From positions 1 through 44,057 of IMG/VR virus record IMGVR_UViG_3300030020_000046: a stretch of 44,057 bases of DNA. One strand, written 5' to 3'. A program made the position numbers and the translations under genes. The notes beneath the pieces are model-generated. The model was not told the DNA's origin and did no database searches. It was given only the letters and a program-made list of their open reading frames with translations. This document shows positions 1-9,400 of this stretch, in pieces; within the stretch, counting starts at the first letter, position 1; each line of letters begins with the position of its first letter. This stretch comes from a virus.

Positions 1-72
1 CCAACTAATAACCCCCCCGAATATCTTGAAAAATTAGAAAAACTAATCGTCGCCGCAGCGCCCCACGGGTAA
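1..72 (+). CDS. C-terminal end of an upstream gene (partial)
   Basis: An open frame runs from the first base to a TAA at 70-72 and encodes 23 residues, including EYLEKLEKLIVAAAPHG before the stop. The segment is amphipathic and Leu/Lys-rich, as at the end of many helical phage proteins. The start lies outside the window. No function can be assigned, and it could be a chance open frame, since only 23 codons are visible. Confidence 0.4.
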   Translation, partial: PTNNPPEYLEKLEKLIVAAAPHG

Positions 73-277
73 TATCTAGCTCTCCCCGAAGGATTTAGGA
101 GAAAGTAATATTAACGAGACCAAAAAATGGACAAACCTATTTTGCTACCGAAGTAAAATGTCAAATTCTATTAACTTTTTGGAGGTTATTCAATCCATTC
201 GAGCAAAAAATGGACGACAATGTAAAATTTTTAAAAGTATTTTTTCATAAAATTAGGGGGTTATTATATAATATGAT
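73..277 (+). other. Intergenic leader before the HNH gene
   Basis: No convincing gene is seen. The stretch holds a 9-codon frame at 127 and a 30-codon frame at 158-250, neither with recognisable content. The string AAAAAATGGAC occurs twice (near 122 and 206). The last 30 bases are very AT-rich and carry a TATAAT box. Confidence 0.4.
267..272 (+). promoter_or_regulatory. TATAAT box before HNH gene
   Basis: TATAAT lies 11 nt before the ATG at 278. No good -35 element is found 17 nt upstream. It is listed because the same arrangement recurs before four other genes here. In AT-rich DNA such a hexamer can occur by chance. Confidence 0.3.
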
Positions 278-838
278 ATGGAACAATTACTATTATTTGA
301 TTACTGTCCAAAATGCCTTAAAAAAGAAAGATTAGGGAAAAGAAAAAAAAATTCTTATTACTATCGTTGGAGTTATTGGAAACCTGAATCTGAATGTGAG
401 GGATGTATGATTAATTTGAGTATAAAAACACTTGCGAGTGTTAGACGATATCTTGCTCGAAGAGAATATTACAGAAAAAGAGCTAAAAACCTTTCTGGTA
501 TAAAAAGAATTCGTAAATCTCTAAGGTTAAGACTAGGAAAATTCCTCAAACAAGCTATTAATAACCCAACTAAAAAACATTATAAAGGTAAAAATAAATT
601 AGTTGGTTGTAATAATACAGAATTAAAAAATCATTTGGAAGCTAGATTTGTAGATGGTATGAACTGGGAAAATTATGGAAAAATGTGGCACGTGGACCAT
701 ATAAAACCTTGTTCATTATTTGATGTTACCAAACAAGAAGACTTACTAGCTATTAATCATTATACTAATTTACAGCCCTTGTGGGCATCAGACAACCTAA
801 AGAAAAGTGATACATATGTCCAAACCAAAACAACCTAA
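278..838 (+). CDS. HNH homing-type endonuclease
   Basis: 186-residue protein of the phage free-standing HNH endonuclease type, which nicks or cuts DNA at a target site and usually serves its own spread. Two Cys pairs (C10/C13 and C40/C43) could form a zinc-binding site at the N-terminus. The basic middle (about 50-110) would contact DNA. The catalytic part is at the C-terminus: GMNWENYGKMWHVDHI around 127-142, with H138, D140 and H141 as the expected metal and catalytic residues, then NHYTNLQPLW at 160-169 and NLKK at 173-176, the usual second half of this family's beta-beta-alpha-metal fold. The next gene overlaps its 3' end and encodes a paralogue that has lost the active site. The ATG at 278 is preceded by a TATAAT box and a weak purine stretch at 255-260. 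Confidence 0.88.
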   Translation: MEQLLLFDYCPKCLKKERLGKRKKNSYYYRWSYWKPESECEGCMINLSIKTLASVRRYLARREYYRKRAKNLSGIKRIRKSLRLRLGKFLKQAINNPTKKHYKGKNKLVGCNNTELKNHLEARFVDGMNWENYGKMWHVDHIKPCSLFDVTKQEDLLAINHYTNLQPLWASDNLKKSDTYVQTKTT

Positions 839-1418
839 ACAATTTGTTTTATTTAAAATTTGTACTTGTTGTCAAAAAGAAATGGCATATGATTCATTTA
901 GAATTCAAATGTCTTGTCCTGATGGTATGGCCTGCTACTGTATCACTTGTACGAAAACAAAACAACAAATAAAATACAAAACCCAAGATTTAGAAACCAA
1001 ACTAAAAAAAACCAAATATTTGTCGGAACGGTATTTAAAAAACAAAGAAAAAATCAAACCTTATCTTTTAGCTTATATTAAAATCTATAACAAACAGCCT
1101 TGGACAAAAATCCCTCATAATCTTAGGAAACGCCTCGCCGACAAGACTAAATTCAAAAGCAAAATTGGCCTAAAAACCAAAGAATTAAAGGTTTACCTTG
1201 AATCACTATTCCTTCCCGAAATGACTTGGGAAAACTATGGTAAGGTTTGGGAAATTCGTTTAATCCGTCCTATAAATGATTTCGATTTAAATAATCTAGG
1301 GGAGGTAAGCCAAATTAACCACTACCGGAATCTTAAGCCTTCGTTCTCCCCGCAATTTCTGAAATCTAGGGAGGCTTTGGGGGTTTTGAGAAATCAAGAG
1401 ACAAAAATTCCGGGATGA
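816..1418 (+). CDS. Catalytically degenerate HNH paralogue
   Basis: 200 residues from the ATG at 816. A GTG at 807 would add three residues, but the ATG has the better upstream purine stretch. It overlaps the preceding gene by 23 nt. The layout copies the neighbour: an N-terminal LFKICTCC with Cys pairs C16/C19 and C42/C45, a basic middle, then MTWENYGKVW (136-145) and NHYRNLKP (168-175). In the active-site position the neighbour's WHVDHI reads WEIRLI here (145-150), so both His and the Asp are replaced by Glu, Leu and Arg. HNH cleavage therefore looks impossible, while the zinc-finger and scaffold motifs are kept. It may be a decaying duplicate, or a DNA-binding protein derived from a nuclease. 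Base composition rises in GC toward its 3' end. Confidence 0.75.
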   Translation: MSKPKQPKQFVLFKICTCCQKEMAYDSFRIQMSCPDGMACYCITCTKTKQQIKYKTQDLETKLKKTKYLSERYLKNKEKIKPYLLAYIKIYNKQPWTKIPHNLRKRLADKTKFKSKIGLKTKELKVYLESLFLPEMTWENYGKVWEIRLIRPINDFDLNNLGEVSQINHYRNLKPSFSPQFLKSREALGVLRNQETKIPG

Positions 1419-1551
1419 CCCTATTCCAATCGGTCGAAAATTCTAATTACATAAAAAATATCAAAATCTAAATCTAATTATACGAAAATCATCTTTTTTG
1501 CCTTGTATAGTTCTCCTAATTATACTTTAAATGTCAATCCCGCGTTAATAT

Positions 1552-1560
1552 GTGTAAATA
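1552..1560 (+). promoter_or_regulatory. GTGTAAATA motif (candidate late promoter)
   Basis: GTGTAAATA starts 20 nt before the ATG at 1572. It is a variant of the GTGTAATTA element that recurs before virion genes in this window. It also supports the start at 1572 over a TTG at 1503. Confidence 0.4.
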
Positions 1561-1571
1561 CCCTTGAAAAA

Positions 1572-1802
1572 ATGTATATCACAGGTTCAATCGTGGATTT
1601 CGAGAAAAGGCTTCACCAGTTGCCAACAGGCCAGAGTGATTTCACAACAGGATTTTTAGTCGAAGGGTCGGGGTATTCGGGCCAAATTACCGCCGCCCAA
1701 CTTAAAAAATGGAATAACGAATTCCAGAAGATAGGCGAAACCATTCTTAATAGTGAAAAATATTATTCAACCCCCGCCTTATCTATTCCTACGAATGGGT
1801 AA
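1572..1802 (+). CDS. Small protein, tandem paralogue 1
   Basis: 76 residues of unknown function. The start at ATG 1572 is chosen because the protein then begins MYITGSIVDFEKRLH, which aligns with the start of the next gene (MYISGTFQDFETRLH), and because the promoter-like motif lies 20 nt upstream. An upstream TTG would add 23 residues with no counterpart in the paralogue. A second shared block lies near the middle: QITAAQLKKWNNEF here and IDASYLIQRWDREF in the paralogue. There is no signal peptide or membrane segment. It sits just ahead of a large fibre-like gene, so a role in fibre assembly or attachment is possible but unproven. Confidence 0.6.
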   Translation: MYITGSIVDFEKRLHQLPTGQSDFTTGFLVEGSGYSGQITAAQLKKWNNEFQKIGETILNSEKYYSTPALSIPTNG

Positions 1803-1805
1803 AAT

Positions 1806-2066
1806 ATGTATATTTCTGGGACATTCCAAGATTTCGAAACAAGGCTGCATGAGTTTTTTTTTGTAGCAGCAGATTGGCCATCTTTTGCCCAAGAAGCGGC
1901 TTCTTATTATTCTTTTGTGAATTCTATTGATGCATCATATCTTATCCAGAGATGGGACCGCGAATTCATTAAAAAAGGCTTTTTGTTTGTGGGGGCGTTT
2001 TCTATTGATGATAATGGACAGTATATCTTGGATGGAAATGGCAATCCAATCATAAATGTCAATTAA
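1806..2066 (+). CDS. Small protein, tandem paralogue 2
   Basis: 86 residues, starting 3 nt after the stop of the preceding paralogue, so the two are probably translated from one mRNA. It shares the N-terminal MYI-G-DFE-RLH pattern and the later W-EF block with that gene. Its C-terminus (DDNGQYILDGNGNPIINVN) is a short Gly/Asn-rich hairpin-like repeat of the kind seen in fibre proteins. The product is soluble, with no known domain recognised. Function is unknown; the position just upstream of the tandem SGNH protein suggests a tail-related role. Confidence 0.6.
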   Translation: MYISGTFQDFETRLHEFFFVAADWPSFAQEAASYYSFVNSIDASYLIQRWDREFIKKGFLFVGAFSIDDNGQYILDGNGNPIINVN

Positions 2067-2078
2067 AAATCAAAATCA

Positions 2079-2089
2079 GTGTATTATAT
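2079..2089 (+). promoter_or_regulatory. GTGTATTATAT motif (candidate late promoter)
   Basis: The 13-mer AGTGTATTATATC beginning at 2078 is repeated exactly at 25137. GTG lies 15 nt before the ATG at 2094 and there is no Shine-Dalgarno sequence between, so a transcript from this motif would have a very short leader. Confidence 0.45.
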
Positions 2090-2093
2090 CTAT

Positions 2094-4859
2094 ATGAATA
2101 TAAGAAAAATTTTTTCAACAATCTTTGCCACCTTGTTTTTAACGGGAATATGTTTTGGGGGTATTTGGACGAACTATCCAGTGGTAAGTTCTTTAAATGG
2201 TAACGAGACATTTTTAGTTGCGAGCGGTACGAATACAGAACAAATCACTGGAGGAAATTTAAGTACTTGGGCGGTACAAAACAAGTCAACTAATTTGATT
2301 TTAACTGGTTTACCTTCTTATTCCCCCGAAATAGTTTCAATTGTCACCAACGCGACATCCACTATTCCGTCTGGTTGGACCGAGTATTATATCACACCAT
2401 ATAATTTAGCCACAAATCCATTTACTATTTTGGGTTCTTATGGATGGTTTGTTTATGGAGGGCCGGGAAATGGAAAAAATGGAGTTTATTATCCAAATAC
2501 AAATGCCATAACTGGATATCTACAATTTGTTGGTGTAGGTCTTGAGGATATATCTCAGATTTCACTAGGTTTTAGATTTTATGGAAATGTTTTCGCAATA
2601 GACCATTTTCCTACTGGGAATTGCACACCTATGATAATTGTAGATGGAATTGTACAGTACGCCGACAACAATCCATACTCTTATGCTATACCAAGCGATG
2701 GTGCATTAGAATGGCTAACTACAGTCACTTTAAATACAACTAATTGGCATACAGTGATAATTAAAAATATCAGTACTTGTATCGGGATTGAAACCCCAGT
2801 ACAATTTGCCATTGAACCGTTGCTACCAAAAACACCCGTTTATGTATGGGGTGATAGTGTAACAGAAGGAACTGGAGCACCTAACGGTAATGGTTCTTAT
2901 TTTGATTATTTGAATATCGACCCTGATTGTAAAAATATTTGGATTAATAATATGGGAGAAGGTGGTACTGGTTGGGTAAATACTGACCCATCAGGACCAA
3001 GAACGAATTTGTGGGGAAGAATTGTGGATATGCAAACTTTAAATCCTAAATATATGATAATTTCCCTTTCTAATGATGGGGGTTATGCAACTAATAGTAT
3101 CCTAACAAACAATACTCTTTATACCTATTGTTATATGGCTATGACAAATATTGTCGCCTTATTCCCAAATCAAAATAGATTACTTGGCGGTGAAATGCCT
3201 TTAGGTCAACAGTCAAATCCGGGAGATAATACTTGGTTAGCTACTCAGATTATAAGAGCCGCTGGTTTGGCTTCTGGGTTTATAACTTCTTCAAATCAAT
3301 TTATTGACTATACTAGTCCAGCACTAATAACGGGTAATGCTAATGTAGGTTCAATTGTAAACGGTACCGCCATTACACTTACTGACCCTTATTATGGTTC
3401 AGCTTTTCCGCATCCTAATGTCGAAGGTCATTATAATATCGCTCAAAGAATTAAAGCAGCAATGATGGCTAATTGGCCTGAGCTATTTATCCCTACAAAT
3501 AGTGTGGCCAACCTTAATGGTAGTTTTAATGGCACCTTCACCGGCAACGGCAACGGGCTTACAAATGTGAACGCGGGCGCTCTGGTGGGAGGAATAGGCA
3601 CGCTGGTAATAACGAATGCTGTTTTGCTGAACGTGAGTGGCAACGGCGGCGGGTTGACGAACTTGAGCGGCTATAACCTTGTTGGACAATTAGGCCAACA
3701 AAACGGTGTAACGGTAACGGTGGTACAAACGAACGCGAGCTATACCACATACGGTTATTTTGGGAATACAAACTGGTTTGGTTATACAATCAGCGGCAAT
3801 ACTTACGGAGGAAATTTAAGCCTGACAAATTCACCATATTTTTCGTACTGGTGTGGTTATCTAACAAACTATCTTGCGTTTGGCGCGGTTAATGGCCTAA
3901 CGGGTTGGTCTGATGTGGGTCCACCGGGTGCTCCATACGCGCCACAAAATCACGATTTAAGGGGTGAAACGCAATTTATCGGCAATAGTCTGGGTCTGCT
4001 TCTGTATTCCGGCCCTTATTGGTTTAATAGTGACACACTTCCCGAAGTCCAGAAAAATTGGGTCACTCTGACGCCCCAAAGCGGGAATATTCTCTCATTA
4101 GTTTTGACGTGGCCGAACTTTGGATTTCACCACATTGAAGTGCATGGAGTGGGAGGAACAATCGTGGGAATGTTTGAGCCGGTGACAAACTCCTTTGTTT
4201 CAGTTCAAAAACCCTATTCGACCGGCATTATTGGGGGGGACAGCATCACTGCGGGGGTCGGTAGTTCTTCGGGTGCTGACGGTCCTGATGCTTACCCTTC
4301 GATATTACAGGATACTCTGATGCCTCAAGGGATAAACTTAGTGCCTCAAGCGGAAGGCGGGACGGGTTACATTGCGACCAATATTTACAATGGTCAAGTG
4401 GTCGGGCTTCCAATCATTCAGCGGCTAACAAACTGTATTCTGAACTTTCACCCGAGTTTCATTATTTGGGCGGAAGGCATAAACGACCCCACAAATGGTT
4501 TGTACGCGGCGGCGACCAACGTTTATTTATTGACCAAATCTTTTCTGCCAAACTGCAAGCAAATCGTCATTGCGCCATTCCCTGGAATCACTTCCCCTGT
4601 TGGTTCGGAAGCGCCATCCGACCTGATTATTAGCAATGCGGCGGCGACGTGTGGATTGCCGGTGCTTCTTCCAGAGCCAAACGCGGCGGACTCATGGATT
4701 CAGGGAAGCTATTTAGTCCCCGGCTCGGGAACGGCCTACACTTATTACTCCGGCAACGGACCGCATCCGAATGCGGCAGGGCATCTTTATTACGCCAAGC
4801 AAATCATCAGTTTTGTTATGGCTAATCTTACCACAAACGCCACCCCGGTTATCTGGTAA
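2094..4859 (+). CDS. Tandem SGNH-hydrolase tail protein with signal-like N-terminus
   Basis: 921 residues from ATG 2094 (a GTG at 2079 would add five and would use up the promoter motif). Residues 1-22 are a basic start, a hydrophobic core and a small-residue end (TGICFG), like a secretion signal. Next comes the module WTNYPVV-LNGNETFL-QITGGNL, related to the LTGTELV-type module of phage fibres. There are two SGNH esterase domains: the first with GDS (S255), SND (N327) and PHPNVEGH (H440), the second with GDS (S717), GIND (N797) and PHPNAAGH (H891). Each is preceded by a beta-rich region, as in carbohydrate esterase family 2. A linker at about 470-545 has repeats ending in GNGLTN and GGGLTN. 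The likely role is deacylation of host surface glycan. The second half (from about 3500) is visibly richer in GC than the first, which suggests module acquisition. Confidence 0.72.
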   Translation: MNIRKIFSTIFATLFLTGICFGGIWTNYPVVSSLNGNETFLVASGTNTEQITGGNLSTWAVQNKSTNLILTGLPSYSPEIVSIVTNATSTIPSGWTEYYITPYNLATNPFTILGSYGWFVYGGPGNGKNGVYYPNTNAITGYLQFVGVGLEDISQISLGFRFYGNVFAIDHFPTGNCTPMIIVDGIVQYADNNPYSYAIPSDGALEWLTTVTLNTTNWHTVIIKNISTCIGIETPVQFAIEPLLPKTPVYVWGDSVTEGTGAPNGNGSYFDYLNIDPDCKNIWINNMGEGGTGWVNTDPSGPRTNLWGRIVDMQTLNPKYMIISLSNDGGYATNSILTNNTLYTYCYMAMTNIVALFPNQNRLLGGEMPLGQQSNPGDNTWLATQIIRAAGLASGFITSSNQFIDYTSPALITGNANVGSIVNGTAITLTDPYYGSAFPHPNVEGHYNIAQRIKAAMMANWPELFIPTNSVANLNGSFNGTFTGNGNGLTNVNAGALVGGIGTLVITNAVLLNVSGNGGGLTNLSGYNLVGQLGQQNGVTVTVVQTNASYTTYGYFGNTNWFGYTISGNTYGGNLSLTNSPYFSYWCGYLTNYLAFGAVNGLTGWSDVGPPGAPYAPQNHDLRGETQFIGNSLGLLLYSGPYWFNSDTLPEVQKNWVTLTPQSGNILSLVLTWPNFGFHHIEVHGVGGTIVGMFEPVTNSFVSVQKPYSTGIIGGDSITAGVGSSSGADGPDAYPSILQDTLMPQGINLVPQAEGGTGYIATNIYNGQVVGLPIIQRLTNCILNFHPSFIIWAEGINDPTNGLYAAATNVYLLTKSFLPNCKQIVIAPFPGITSPVGSEAPSDLIISNAAATCGLPVLLPEPNAADSWIQGSYLVPGSGTAYTYYSGNGPHPNAAGHLYYAKQIISFVMANLTTNATPVIW

Positions 4860-4860
4860 C

Positions 4861-4989
4861 ATGACCAAACCCCTCGCCATCCTCAGTCGCATCGCCGGAC
4901 TACAGTACGTTTGCACGAACTCCGCGTTGACGCACGGAATTATCTATACAAATACCGGAGGGTTCCCCCTCAGTGTCGGTACTTTCTAA
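4861..4989 (+). CDS. Small ORF, possible gene remnant
   Basis: 42 codons beginning MTKPLAILSRIAG one base after the upstream stop. The start resembles that of the gene at 6419 (MTKLLAIFLSLL), and both follow a fibre gene ending in TGGTAA. The rest (ending GGFPLSVGTF) does not continue as a signal peptide or any known domain. It may be the fused ends of a deleted fibre gene, or a chance frame in GC-richer DNA. Function unknown. Confidence 0.3.
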   Translation: MTKPLAILSRIAGLQYVCTNSALTHGIIYTNTGGFPLSVGTF

Positions 4990-5042
4990 TATGAGTAAAT
5001 TCATGATTATTTTGATTGGAGTTTTTTTATAACATATTAAAA

Positions 5043-6416
5043 ATGAAAAAATTAACATCCCTATTCTCTTTTATAGCCAGTATTTTATTATTCTATCAGA
5101 CTTCGTTCGCGGGGTCTTGGCTAACTTATTCGCAGGTAACAAACTTAACTGGCAGTGAAACATTTTTGATTGGAAATTCAAATAATACCCAAAACCATCT
5201 AATTATGTCCAGTAATCTATTGAATTGGATTAATCAGAACCTCATTGTAAGCAATTCCACCAGTGGAATTACTAATAATAATGCTGGAGCAGTCACGTTG
5301 ACAAATTCTGGAAATAATATCACTGGCACCTTCATTGGCAATGCGACCTCGGCAACCAGCGCAACGACTGCCTTGACAGCCGGTGTATCCTCCAACCTTG
5401 TGTCTGGCGCTAGCATCACAAACGCAACCCTCACTGGAAATACCACCATAAATAGTTTAACAGTAGTTTCAAATGCAACCTTCTCTAATGTTACGGCTAC
5501 TAATTTTGTTCTTCTTTCTCCGATAATTGGAGATGCTAGTGGGTTGACTAATTGGCAGCACGACATTTTGATTGCGGGTGCGAATGTGACCATAACCAGC
5601 GTTACGAATAGTTCTACAGGCCAGAGAACAAATATGATAGCGGCGAGCGGTGGAGGTGGAGGCAGTATTTTTCCTAGTTTATCCATTACTAACTCTCTCT
5701 ATACTAATGATATTTTATGGGCTGCTTCAAGTGATATTCTTTATTTCTCAGTTTTAAGTGCTTCTGGGTCAAATACGTTCCTATCTGTAGATACAAATTT
5801 AGATATTAATTTAGGAATTAATAGCGGCGGTAATATTAATATTGGAGCTACTGGGTCATATACTACATTTAACGGAGGTTTATCATTCCCTTCTCTCAAT
5901 AATTATAGTATAGGCGCACCTTACGGATTCAATGTTAGCAGTTACTGGGGAGGATTTCAACTTGCAAGCACTTGTCCAATTACTTGGTCAAGTGTCAATA
6001 CTCCGGGTGATTCAACGGTTAATGAAATGGCGTTGATTAGAACTTCTGCATACAATTTATTATTAACTGGAGGGAATACTAATGTTAGTTATGTTACTAG
6101 CGGAGGATTAGGATATTCTCTTCCTATTACCTTGACACTAAATGGCAGCATTCAGGTAACGAATGGAATTGCGTCATACACCGCTCATATTCCAGTTGCT
6201 GTCACCGTTGGAGCGTCAACATTCAATTTCACGAACAATGCACCTGTTGCGTTGGAATGCTATTTTAGCGATGCGGCAGCGTACAGTGTTTCAAAGAACG
6301 GTGTGGCGGTTTACCAATCACTTGCGGGCGACGATTACTTCGTTCTTCAACCCGGAAGTAAATGCGGAATTACCTACTTATCAACCACGCCAGCCATGTT
6401 GACAAATTCGTGGTAA
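5043..6416 (+). CDS. Fibre-like protein with signal-like N-terminus
   Basis: 457 residues from ATG 5043; the TTG at 5016 would put polar residues before the signal and is rejected. Residues 1-27 have MKK, a long hydrophobic core and SFA-G as a likely signal peptidase I site. The next 40 residues repeat the shared module (W-TY-V-LTGSETFL-NLLNW) seen in the genes at 2094 and 11416. Residues about 90-180 are Thr/Asn/Ala-rich low-complexity repeats ending in GDASGLTNW, then a poly-Gly hinge (GGGGGS) near 205. The C-terminal 95 residues look like a compact beta head. No enzymatic motif was found. It is probably a receptor-binding fibre or secreted adhesin-like protein. The GC content varies along the gene, with GC-rich patches near 5330-5420 and after 6120. 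Confidence 0.55.
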   Translation: MKKLTSLFSFIASILLFYQTSFAGSWLTYSQVTNLTGSETFLIGNSNNTQNHLIMSSNLLNWINQNLIVSNSTSGITNNNAGAVTLTNSGNNITGTFIGNATSATSATTALTAGVSSNLVSGASITNATLTGNTTINSLTVVSNATFSNVTATNFVLLSPIIGDASGLTNWQHDILIAGANVTITSVTNSSTGQRTNMIAASGGGGGSIFPSLSITNSLYTNDILWAASSDILYFSVLSASGSNTFLSVDTNLDINLGINSGGNINIGATGSYTTFNGGLSFPSLNNYSIGAPYGFNVSSYWGGFQLASTCPITWSSVNTPGDSTVNEMALIRTSAYNLLLTGGNTNVSYVTSGGLGYSLPITLTLNGSIQVTNGIASYTAHIPVAVTVGASTFNFTNNAPVALECYFSDAAAYSVSKNGVAVYQSLAGDDYFVLQPGSKCGITYLSTTPAMLTNSW

Positions 6417-6418
6417 TT

Positions 6419-9400
6419 ATGACCAAACTCTTAGCCATCTTTTTAAGTCTACTGTTTTTTTGTATCAGTGTTGAGTCCAGCATCTTGCCTTATTCAGCAG
6501 TCATTACTAATGCCGTTAATGAGTATACTCTTGATATGGGAGGTACTAATACTATAGTAGGAGTATTTACTTCAGGTACCAACTATTCATATACTCCTAT
6601 GTGGCCAAACAATGTAAATACTACATGGCAAACTAATCCTATAGGTGTTGTCAATGTTTATGTAGGAAATAGTTCTCCGGCTACTAATTTAGTAGGAACT
6701 CAATGGGTTCCCTATGATGCTAACTTTTCTAATGGGGCATTCAATGCAGGAAGTGTGATAGAGAGTCAGACATCAATAAGATTCACTCCAATAGTAGGAA
6801 GATATGTTACTCTATCATTACTTACTAACCAAAATTGGTCAGCTACAAATGCTTATTGGACACTAATTTCTCCACCAGCAAACCTGATTTGGGATTGTTT
6901 TACTAATCAAATTCACGGTTCTTTAGGTAGTTATACTAACTTGGACGCCGTCGTGGCTGCTACCAATTCCTTAGGTGGAGGATTACTACAATGCTCTTCT
7001 GACCTCAGTTATTATTTGTCAGAGTTAGAAGGAAGACCCGTACCAATCATTTTACCTTCTCAGACTAATTCGTATCCCGGAACTATTTATCGAGTAGTAG
7101 ATTTACAAAACAACGCAACATCATACGCCATACAGAGCAGTAATCTATTAAATGGAGTACTGCCAACAAATATTACAGCAACAATACAAGGAACAAGAGA
7201 AGTTGATTTTACTGGGTGGCCATATATGGATGTTTGGTATGGGGTTTTGAATTTCTTGGAATCTCAGGGGGTTAGATGGGTATATCCTGATGAAGATGGA
7301 GATTATATACCTTATAATTCTGGAGTTTCTTTATCTTCCTTGCCATACAATTTAAACCCGAGTGTAAAAAGTATCTATGCTAATTTTGCAATAGGTGATT
7401 TCTATCCTTGGACGAGAATAGACGGACCTACCAGACAAGGTTATCTGTACTGGTGGAGGAATCACTGGACTAGTACTTACAGTGGGTCATATTTATTTTC
7501 AGGGTCAGAAATTAAGTATGAGGCCGCACTGGGAATAATCAATTCAAATTATACTGAAGGATTCGGCAGTTATCCTCATAATTATAATATAGTAGTTCCC
7601 ACAAGGATATTAGAGATGACTAATCAGGTGATTAATGGAATCTTAGTTGATACTAATTGGTGGGGTTATTTTGGAGGGCAGTTAGTTAATCCGACTAATG
7701 GAGTTTATGATGCTGCTGGATTGGGTTCATATAGTGGAATTGTATTAACTTGGTCACAGTCAAATACTAATTTAAGCACTTGGTTGGCTAATAAAGTGTA
7801 TAATTGTGACACTTCAAGTCCTCCTGATGTTAACTACGCGTTAACGTATAAGTCTTTCTCTAGGTATTATGGTATATATCCTATTGATGATTCTTCATTC
7901 TCTACTAATGCTGCCGAAGTATCTTTAAATACTCCATTTAAATCAACAGGTGATGCTTGGGTTGGTAATCCGGGTTTGCCTATTTCTTATTCAGGAGAAT
8001 ATTGTTATTTATTAACTAACGTAGCTAATAAGGTAACTCAGTTAGGTGATACTAATGCCATTGTGTCCGGTTTAGCCTATGCTAGTTTAAATAGTGCGCC
8101 AACTAATTTTGGTAAACTCCCTAGTAATTTACACATGCAAGTATGTGTATATGGTCAACCCGTACTCCCAACGTCATCTTCCTATAATGCCTCCATTTCT
8201 AATAATTGGGTAAATTGGAGCAGTATGACTACAAATCTCGGGTCGTATGGGTATGATTTATTATTGACTGATTACGCCCAGAAAAATCCTTTATTAATAA
8301 TTCCTGAAGTAAACGGTTTGATTGATAGAATAAAATTCTTGCAAAGCAAAGGAGTATTTGAGGCAGGATGTCAGGGCAATCCAGACCAGATACCTTATAA
8401 TCCTTGGGATTATTATGCTTACCCGCGTACATGGTGGAACAACACGCTGACTGAATCTACTGTATTAACAGAGTTTTTTACTGGGTATTATTCTGAGTCG
8501 TCAGTACCTATGTTAAATTTTTATAATGCCTTTGAACAGAGTGTTGTAACTAATAATATAGCACTTCATGGATTAAGCAGTGGATATTCTGAATCTATTT
8601 TTCCGGGTACTTTTACATTTCCAGTATTATATTCGATGCAGACTAATCTTACTTTAGCATATACTGAATGTACTAATTGGGTAACTTTATCCAGACTAAA
8701 TACCGTATCGAATCAGTTTGCATGGATACTTCAACAATTAAATTTAACTGGAACTAATTTAAATAATCCTACGGTATTCGCTGGAGTAGGCACTAATTCT
8801 ATTAAAACATTGCAAAGCAGTAACTTCGTAGCCATAGCAACTACAGCAGGAAATCCTTATTTTGGAGCAAATGGTGGTTATAATCAGTCAGATTACTCTC
8901 AACAGTATGGAGGACAGTATTCTTGGACTTTAGTAAATCAGTATAGCAGCATACAGAATACGCTTAATTTTACGAATAGTGGATACTACAGAATTATAGT
9001 TAACGGTGGATACGGATATTTAGGGAATCCCGGATTATGCAGAGTAACTATTGGAGCTAACTCAGCTTCAGTGACTTTCACTAATGAGGGAGATGCTTCA
9101 GGGTATATCTCAGGATATACAAACGTACTGTATGTTAATTCGGGTGCCAATACTATTCAGATTGATTCTTTTAACGAGACAAATAATTCTGCCAGTCCCG
9201 GAGTAATATACACGGCTTCGTTGCAATATTTATCAAACTCTCCTTCATTAAGTATTAATGTAACTAACTATGGAGCGTTAGGAGACGCAGTTCAATTTTA
9301 CGTCAATACAACTTCCAATTTAAATTTGGTAACTACAACAAATATCATCTCGAATAGTGTTATTGGAGACGCCATTGAAGTATTCAACGCAGGACCAATT

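Noticed and set aside
1503-1571. TTG start adding 23 residues to the small gene at 1572
   Set aside because: The extension has no counterpart in the tandem paralogue and would cover the GTGTAAATA motif.
2094-2160. Lipoprotein signal in the fibre at 2094 (TGIC) and 11416 (TGTC)
   Set aside because: The residue before Cys is Ile or Thr, not the Gly/Ala/Ser of a lipobox, so signal peptidase I type is more likely.
5016-5042. TTG start for the fibre at 5043
   Set aside because: It would put nine residues before a good MKK signal-like start, with no ribosome site.
5234-5686. Minus-strand frame opposite the fibre repeats
   Set aside because: Produced by Thr/Asn-rich repeats on the other strand; no start signal or homologous features.
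6362-6418. Start at 6362 for the large DUF4838-like gene
   Set aside because: It overlaps the previous gene by 55 nt and hides the signal-like start at 6419.
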